Shown piece after piece: positions 58,560-64,000 of a stretch of 64,000 bases of DNA. Under the pieces are notes generated by a model. That model saw only the letters and a program-made list of their open reading frames with translations. It searched no databases and was not told the DNA's origin. Positions within the stretch are counted from its first letter, which is position 1, and each line of letters starts with the position of its first letter. Origin of the DNA: Tipula vernalis (Eukaryota; Arthropoda; Insecta; Diptera; Tipulidae); contig OY282559.1 of assembly GCA_958295665.1 (NCBI GenBank), forward strand, positions 267,010,057 to 267,074,056. Direction: 5' to 3'. A program made the position numbers and the translations under genes.

Positions 58560-59530
58560 TATTTTATAGTGATACATATTAGTTAACGAAAAACAACAAA
58601 AATGTTAAGTTACTATCTTATTTATTCCAACATTTGCAGTTTGTTAAAATTCAGAATTCCAACTCACAACTTTTCAAAGTGATTTGCATGCGTTTTGCTC
58701 TTGCTCATCTAATAACAAATTATGGTTGATTATGAGTAAATGTAAAATTCAATCATTTTTCCGAGTTCGCGCTCCAATATTTTATCAGTACTGCCTAGAT
58801 TCATCAACGGTCAGATTTGGGTGTTGTCTTCATTTCTGACCTCACCTTTTGGAGGCGTATTGATTCTGTTAACGCAAAGGCGTAGATCCCTTTGTGATCT
58901 ACTCAAACTTAAATTGTTAAAAGCGGCTTCTGTTCAATCAACAATAGAATAAATATACCTTCTAGGTTCGGTCATTGTTCCTCCAATGTCATTCAAACCG
59001 AATCGAACGCATACAAAAGCAATTTATTTAGTTTATTATCGACGACTATGTTCACAGCAGGTTATAGGTTATGTGCTTACTACACTATACCGCGACCGCT
59101 GTAATCTATTAAGGTTAGACCGTTTAGATCAGTGAAGAGATGCTGCTTTTGCTATCTTGATATATGTAATATTCTGAATTCTTATGTTGATTGTTCGGAT
59201 ATTCTTTCACGTTTTAAAATTTACGCTCCATAATGCTGAATGCGTCCTCGGGATACCTTTCTTCAAATTGACTCAGTACCTACCAATTATGGACAGAACC
59301 AGTATTCACCAGATGATTTTGTTTAATTTTGTTTTTAAACTATTTGGTTTGTCCCGAAATTCGTTGAAACCCGATTTATTTGGCTATTTTAAATCAAATT
59401 AATTTTCTTTTATTTTTTATTTATTCAATTTAATTCTTTTTCATTACATTTTTCTGTTTTGTTTTATTATGCTTTAAATTGAAAAATGTGATAATGTTTG
59501 TATTGATATTGGGTCATCACTGCCATTCAA
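58560..59530. other. No recognisable gene
   Basis: The sequence is AT-rich with short frames (for example 59184-59402) lacking family features. Confidence 0.35.
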
Positions 59531-59539
59531 TATTTCCTT

Positions 59540-60620
59540 TATATCCACTTGTCCCTCCTTTTATGCATCTTGAAAATGTTCAGCAAGTTCTTCAGCCAAT
59601 TTGAATAAAAATTGTTGCTTTACGAGTTTATTCTGTCTATAGAACAAGAATATTGAAGAAAACTTGCACGTGCCATCTTTTTATTTCGATTTCACAAAGT
59701 ATTTTCTTCCCATCTGATCAGAAATTTCTAGACGGAAATTAGTTCTATTATTTAATCTGACAGTTTCAGGTATACGCTTACCACTTTTTAAATATTTATA
59801 GATTTTTTCATTGAGCCTAAAAAATTCACATTTTTATTTGGCTTACTTTTATAAACAGAAAGTATACAATGATTCGCTTTATACGGTTTTGCTGAGAAGC
59901 GTGGTAATAATAGTATTTATTATCTTTCATTCCCACGGATGCTTTCAACGATAGTGTTTTTTTAACTAGTAATTTTGCAGATAGAGACGTGCTCATTAAA
60001 AATATATCAGTGGTGACGGACTTTCCACATCCTCTTAACGGATCCATTAGTTTGAGAATAATAGGCTTTTATCCCGTCCCAAATACGAAAATTAATTAAT
60101 AACGTATATGGGCTCTGACGCCAAATGTTAGCCAAAATTGTATTTCAAATTTATCCGGTGAGTAGATCTTGTTTGTAACAAGTTGCTTCAGAGATTAGAG
60201 GAAATATATCAATTTATTTACGCTGTCTTGGTTCATTTTTCTTATCAAACCGAATAGACGAGTATAAAATAATTTCAGTAAAACTATTCCTGCTCAAATT
60301 TCTTCAAAAAATTTGGGGTCCTCTTGTTTTGTTCCGTAGAGGTCAAATGTTTACATTTTTTTGCCTGGTATACACCAAGTGCCTATAGAGAAGCAATAAA
60401 TGCGCCGAATTTTTCAGCAGGCAGTTTCCAATTAGTTCCTAATACTAGAAATTCTTCTTCTTCCACACGTGTTCCAATACGCGCTTGTAAATTAGACAGA
60501 GAGAAATATTTATTTAAACGTTCCATAAATGGGGCATTGTTTCATTTTTGTTTGGGGTACAATTTCATAATGCAAAACACCATACATTTTTGGGCACTTA
60601 TGCTAGAGGTACACCAATTC
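59540..60620 (-). pseudogene. piggyBac-like transposase remnant
   Basis: The minus frame 60047-59826 reads MDPLRGCGKSVTTDIFLMST and LSAKLLVKKTLSLKASVG, matching the piggyBac block GR-x-VTTDNFFTS-x-x-LA-x-x-LL. To the right are ALGVYQAKK-type and EFLVLGTNWKLPAEKFGAF pieces (60330-60500), a plausible N-terminal part. To the left is QFLFKLAEELAEHFQ (59570-59620), a plausible C-terminal part. Many stops are present and no ends were found. Confidence 0.6.
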
Positions 60621-60629
60621 TAAACTAAA

Positions 60630-62470
60630 AAATGCATGTTAAAATTATATTTAAGCTTTAAAAAATAGTTCGCGAAGCACGATTTTTTTCCAAATTACAA
60701 ATTGTCGAAAAAGTTACAAGAAATCCACCGGAAAGAGATAATACGAAATTAAACACGCTGGAAAAACACTGGAAGGTATGGTTAGTGTTAGTAAACCCTA
60801 TCAGTTATCAGTTTATCTCAGTTTTTAACAAATGCAATTAGATTAATTCCAGAACCCGTAGGGAGTTATTTAAAACGGCAATATCATCTTATTCGCTTCT
60901 TCTTTCAACTTACAATGATAGCAACGAGGAATGAACATTTGGATACAATTTTTTTATATGTTTCTTCCTAATATTGTATTAATCCATTGGTGGTTGGTTT
61001 ATTCTAATCAGTCAAATGAGAAAATTTTAAGTTGATCATCGGACACACTCATCAATATGCTGAAATGTTTTCTTTTTTATACGTATTCGGGTTTCATTCA
61101 ATAATTTCGAATTGAATGCTTGGTCATTTTGGGTGATATTTGGTAGAAACAGACTAGTTTTGGCTCGTAATGCGTATGCTTTTATCTTAAACCGAATTCG
61201 ATCTCTGTATTAAACACCAAGAATACCATCAAATTAGATTTTCATTGAAAGAATTTAGTACTACCAGTGCTGTCCAAAATGCTTATGCTAATCAGCACCT
61301 TTCTGAAAAGAAAAAAAACTCTACTCCGTGATTTTTTGCATAATTAAGTATTTTTTGGTCTAATTTGACTGGGCTATTTTTATTAATGGTTCATCTTATC
61401 TAGCATTACAAATCACTCACGCGGTAGCCAAAACGAGGACGTACGATTATGGGTTCGTTTTACGTAGACCCTATTATAAATTTATAATACAGACAAGAAA
61501 GGTGGATCGCCCCATGAAATTTGCACTCCAAAAAGCTCCAGCTTTAACAGCCGATAATCAATATTTCCAAGAGCGTTTCAATTAAATGTTTGGTGTTAAT
61601 TATCTGAATGTGAGTTTTACTAATATCTCTTAGGTATGGCAAATTCAGTAAAAATAATTCATTATTCAAGTTTTAATTAATTGTATTGTATCAGGCAAAA
61701 TGGGCCCTTAAAGGAGGAATCAAAACTTTAGCAGTTTACATTTTCAACGTCCTTTCTTTAAATTATTATTTTCCATTAAATTTTAGACGAATGCAGAGGA
61801 GTTCGCGAAAGTCAGTATGACTATGCAAAAAGCTTCACACAAGATAAAGCCCGGAAATTTCGGCTCAAGGTTTCAACGAGCCAATTAATACCAAATATTA
61901 AATTTTACTTTGGTCAGGCCTTCCTTTATGTCTAAGCGCAATCTTTCAATTCTTTCTGAGTTACACTAACATAGGAGGTCATTCTCTTCACCGGTAGTAT
62001 CATATGACTAACCCTCAATCCATGAACCAGGATCGTTTTCGTCATAGCCAAAACTACTTTTTGTAATTTCGTTTGACCCCTGGGATTCTAGCGCCATCTA
62101 GGTGGTACTAAAAAAAAGATTAGGTTGCAAGATATCTCAGTGCGCGAGGTTCATTCCGACAATTTGTTTCTCTCTGAATGTCAAGTTGAGAAAATCGTAG
62201 AAGGACGTTTTCGACCGTGGTACAGAGACAACGCAAGTACAAATAACTTTTCGAAAAAATTTTTTTTTTGTAAAAATCGTGAATACTTGAGAGTTCTAAA
62301 TTACCATTTGCTATTATTTCCCACTCTTCTTTGAGATAATCTTTTTATAAGGAGTTATTTTTTCCCTCTCGATTACGACCATACGAGTAATAAGTTAGAA
62401 AGGAATAAGAAAAGATCGATCTTTTGATTAAAAAGGTAGGAAAAGCCATTACATGATGTATTGGCATTAC
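60630..62470. other. No recognisable gene
   Basis: Fragments such as 61790-61870 (ECRGVRESQYDYAKSFTQDK) and 62125-62334 look coding-like but match nothing I can name. Confidence 0.35.
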
Positions 62471-62479
62471 CCATGCCAT

Positions 62480-62830
62480 GTGTATAAGTGAAAACATAAC
62501 GTTTTTTGGTCACAAACGGTAATAATCAAAATATTCACCAATACTATCTATGGTCACTTGACATCTATCGGCTAGTTGATGGATGCCCTTACGAAAGAAA
62601 CTTGGTTGGTTAGAGACAAAATGGTCATCAGGCTATTTTCGGACATCTAAACAGTAGACGGAAAGGGCCAAGTCAGAAGAATACGCCGCATGCGGAAGAA
62701 CTCTCCAGTCCAAGTTGAAGATCACTTTTCGGGTTGCTTTTGCTTTGTGTGAACCGGCGTTGTCATGAAGCAACATAACAGATTGCGCTCCTTGGCCCGT
62801 GAATGGCCTTTTTTCCTCTAAAGCATCAGG
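62480..62830 (-). pseudogene. mariner transposase C-terminal fragment
   Basis: On the minus strand [20 protein letters not shown] contains the second catalytic Asp region (HDNA-x-x-H) of mariner. It continues [16 protein letters not shown]. After a shift the frame gives NQPSFFRKGIHQLADRC and DSIGEYFD, the normal end of the protein. The N-terminal half is absent. Confidence 0.8.
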
Positions 62831-63049
62831 TTTTGGTTTTATGTATGGATATACGTTTTAGTCGGTGTTGTTTTGAATGAAATAAAAAAATCTATTTTAT
62901 AAACATACAAACAAAATCATTTTCATTCATACTTTTGCAAAATAAAGAATAAAAATTTGAAAGTATTATTGAATTACTTTCATTATGTGTTTTTACGTGC
63001 ACGAATTGTGAAGGAAATCTTTGCACATCTATAACCGCAAACGAATGTT

Positions 63050-63658
63050 TGCCTTGAGCTCGTCATTGGTCTGAGGCTTGCTAGCGTACACTTTGCTTTT
63101 CAAATAACCCCAGAAAAAAAAAGTCCGGAGGGGTCAAATCTGGCGATATCGTCGGTCATTAAAATTTGCTTCCAAAAATCAGGTTCATTGTAAACCATTC
63201 GAGCGACTGTTTGGCCGTATTTCAAGCGACGTGGACGGTTTGTCGGTAATATTCTTTGTGTTAATCGCACTTTATACGGAAGCAAATGTAAATCATCTTT
63301 CAAAATGCGCCACAAAGTGGTTACACTGACAATACGACACTGTTGGGTTCGGTGCAACGCTCTCTCACTGTCCCGTACTCATCAAAATTCGACACCAAAC
63401 GACGAATAGTGTTGTCAGACGGTGCCTGTTGGCCACGATATTTTCGACAATATGCACGTTGAGTTATCACAACTGAACGACTATTTTCAATGTACAGTGT
63501 TCCTATTTCAGCGCGTTGTTTCGGTGTGAAGCGATTCATGGTTAAAATTGTACTGAATTGACGTTTCAAAAGCATGTTTAATCAAGGTCAATCGGTTGAC
63601 AAATGTCATAGTTATTCAATGTTTACATAGCCCCATAAAAGATGGCGCACCCTGTACT
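63050..63658 (-). pseudogene. mariner-like transposon with internally deleted transposase
   Basis: Starting inside TACAGGGTGCGCCATC (complement of 63642-63658, a probable terminal repeat), the minus frames give MNRFTPKQRAEIGTLYIENS and a helix-turn-helix block, APSDNTIRRLVSNFDEYGTV. VSVTTLWRILKDDLHLLPYK, LTQRILPTNRPRR and DFWKQILMTDD follow. Right after the first Asp region it jumps to WGYLKSKVYASKPQTNDELK, which belongs near the C-terminus. The catalytic centre is therefore deleted, leaving a short non-autonomous copy. One shift also occurs near 63355. Confidence 0.8.
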
Positions 63659-64000
63659 TTTCGAATTACTCTTTGTTTACAGACCGATTCACCATACAAA
63701 TCGTACCGTTACATTTGATAATTGGTTTACTACCATTAATATTTGTAATTTGATGAAAAACGAGTGGGCTCTTGGATGTGTTGGCACTATAAGGAAGAAT
63801 AAACGGGATCCCCGGAAAATCGAGTACACTATTATCTTTTACTCTTCGTAAAAACAAAGTATTGCTGTTGTTGGTCTCTCATAGATAGGCAGGGCATTTC
63901 AGGTATATCAGGGAAACCAAAAATGATCGAGTCGTAGACTTCTACGAAGGATGGCGTCAGTACTTTCGACAAAATGATTTCGAAATATACCGTGGCTCGT
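63659..64000 (+). pseudogene. piggyBac-like transposase fragment, runs off right edge
   Basis: The frame reads TNRTVTFDNWFTTINICNLM, with the second catalytic Asp in VTFDNWFT, and CVGTIRKNKRDP. After a shift it gives GKPKMIES-stop and KDGVSTFDKMISKYTVAR at the edge, with the third Asp region (usual VDTLDQM) as STFDKM. It is on the opposite strand from the other piggyBac piece and preserves more of the core. It starts directly beside the end of the mariner-like element. Confidence 0.8.

Overview
The window reads as intergenic or intronic chromatin of an insect nucleus. It is AT-rich, has GT-AG introns, and is filled with metazoan transposable elements of many classes. Motifs such as tacatacatatg and gtacatatgtac, a Jockey LINE, Helitrons, piggyBac and mariner remnants suit an insect, perhaps a higher fly. 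That placement is an inference from style and not a database match. No prokaryotic gene, rRNA gene or confident functional tRNA gene was seen.

Left third (1-16.7 kb): one Helitron on the minus strand is broken into three pieces (1-3041, 11242-12117, 16078-16189) by two later insertions. The first insertion (3042-11239) is a DNA transposon with a TA target duplication and subterminal repeat arrays. It was itself entered by an almost complete Jockey-type LINE (3611-8271) with a 13-bp target duplication. The second insertion (12118-16077) has long terminal inverted repeats, a 10-bp target duplication, subterminal 173-bp tandem repeats, and an ORF resembling a ubiquitin-specific protease with both Cys and His boxes. 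The flanking Helitron protein frame can be joined across both insertions, so the layering is readable.

Middle (18-36 kb): a second, GC-richer Helitron remnant (18.1-20.9 kb) is followed by a Jockey fragment and a Ty1/copia remnant split by a near-perfect palindrome. Next come the only likely host-gene pieces. One is an Asn-rich exon (24750-25272) that can splice in phase 1 either to a terminal exon ending in a CaaX-like tail (25352-25593) or to a distant terminal exon (31909-31991). The second terminal exon lies between two inverted repeat arms (28970-29566 and 33036-33588), next to nested hairpins carrying tRNA-like modules. A 167-bp tandem array (27840-28935) precedes these.

Right half (33.9-64 kb): decayed LINE reverse transcriptase pieces come first. 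A gypsy-type LTR element (gag 37.4 kb, protease 38.8 kb, RT 43.2 kb) follows, interrupted by a minisatellite-rich inverted element and by a DNA transposon (39442-43216) with a spliced transposase gene and a convergent accessory ORF. Further on are a MITE, a 2.4-kb element with 35-bp terminal repeats and an unrecognised transposon-like protein, a tRNA-derived SINE with a 19-bp target duplication, a LINE RT fragment, a GIY-YIG fragment, two piggyBac remnants and two mariner-like remnants. About 45-53.4 kb contains almost nothing I can identify.
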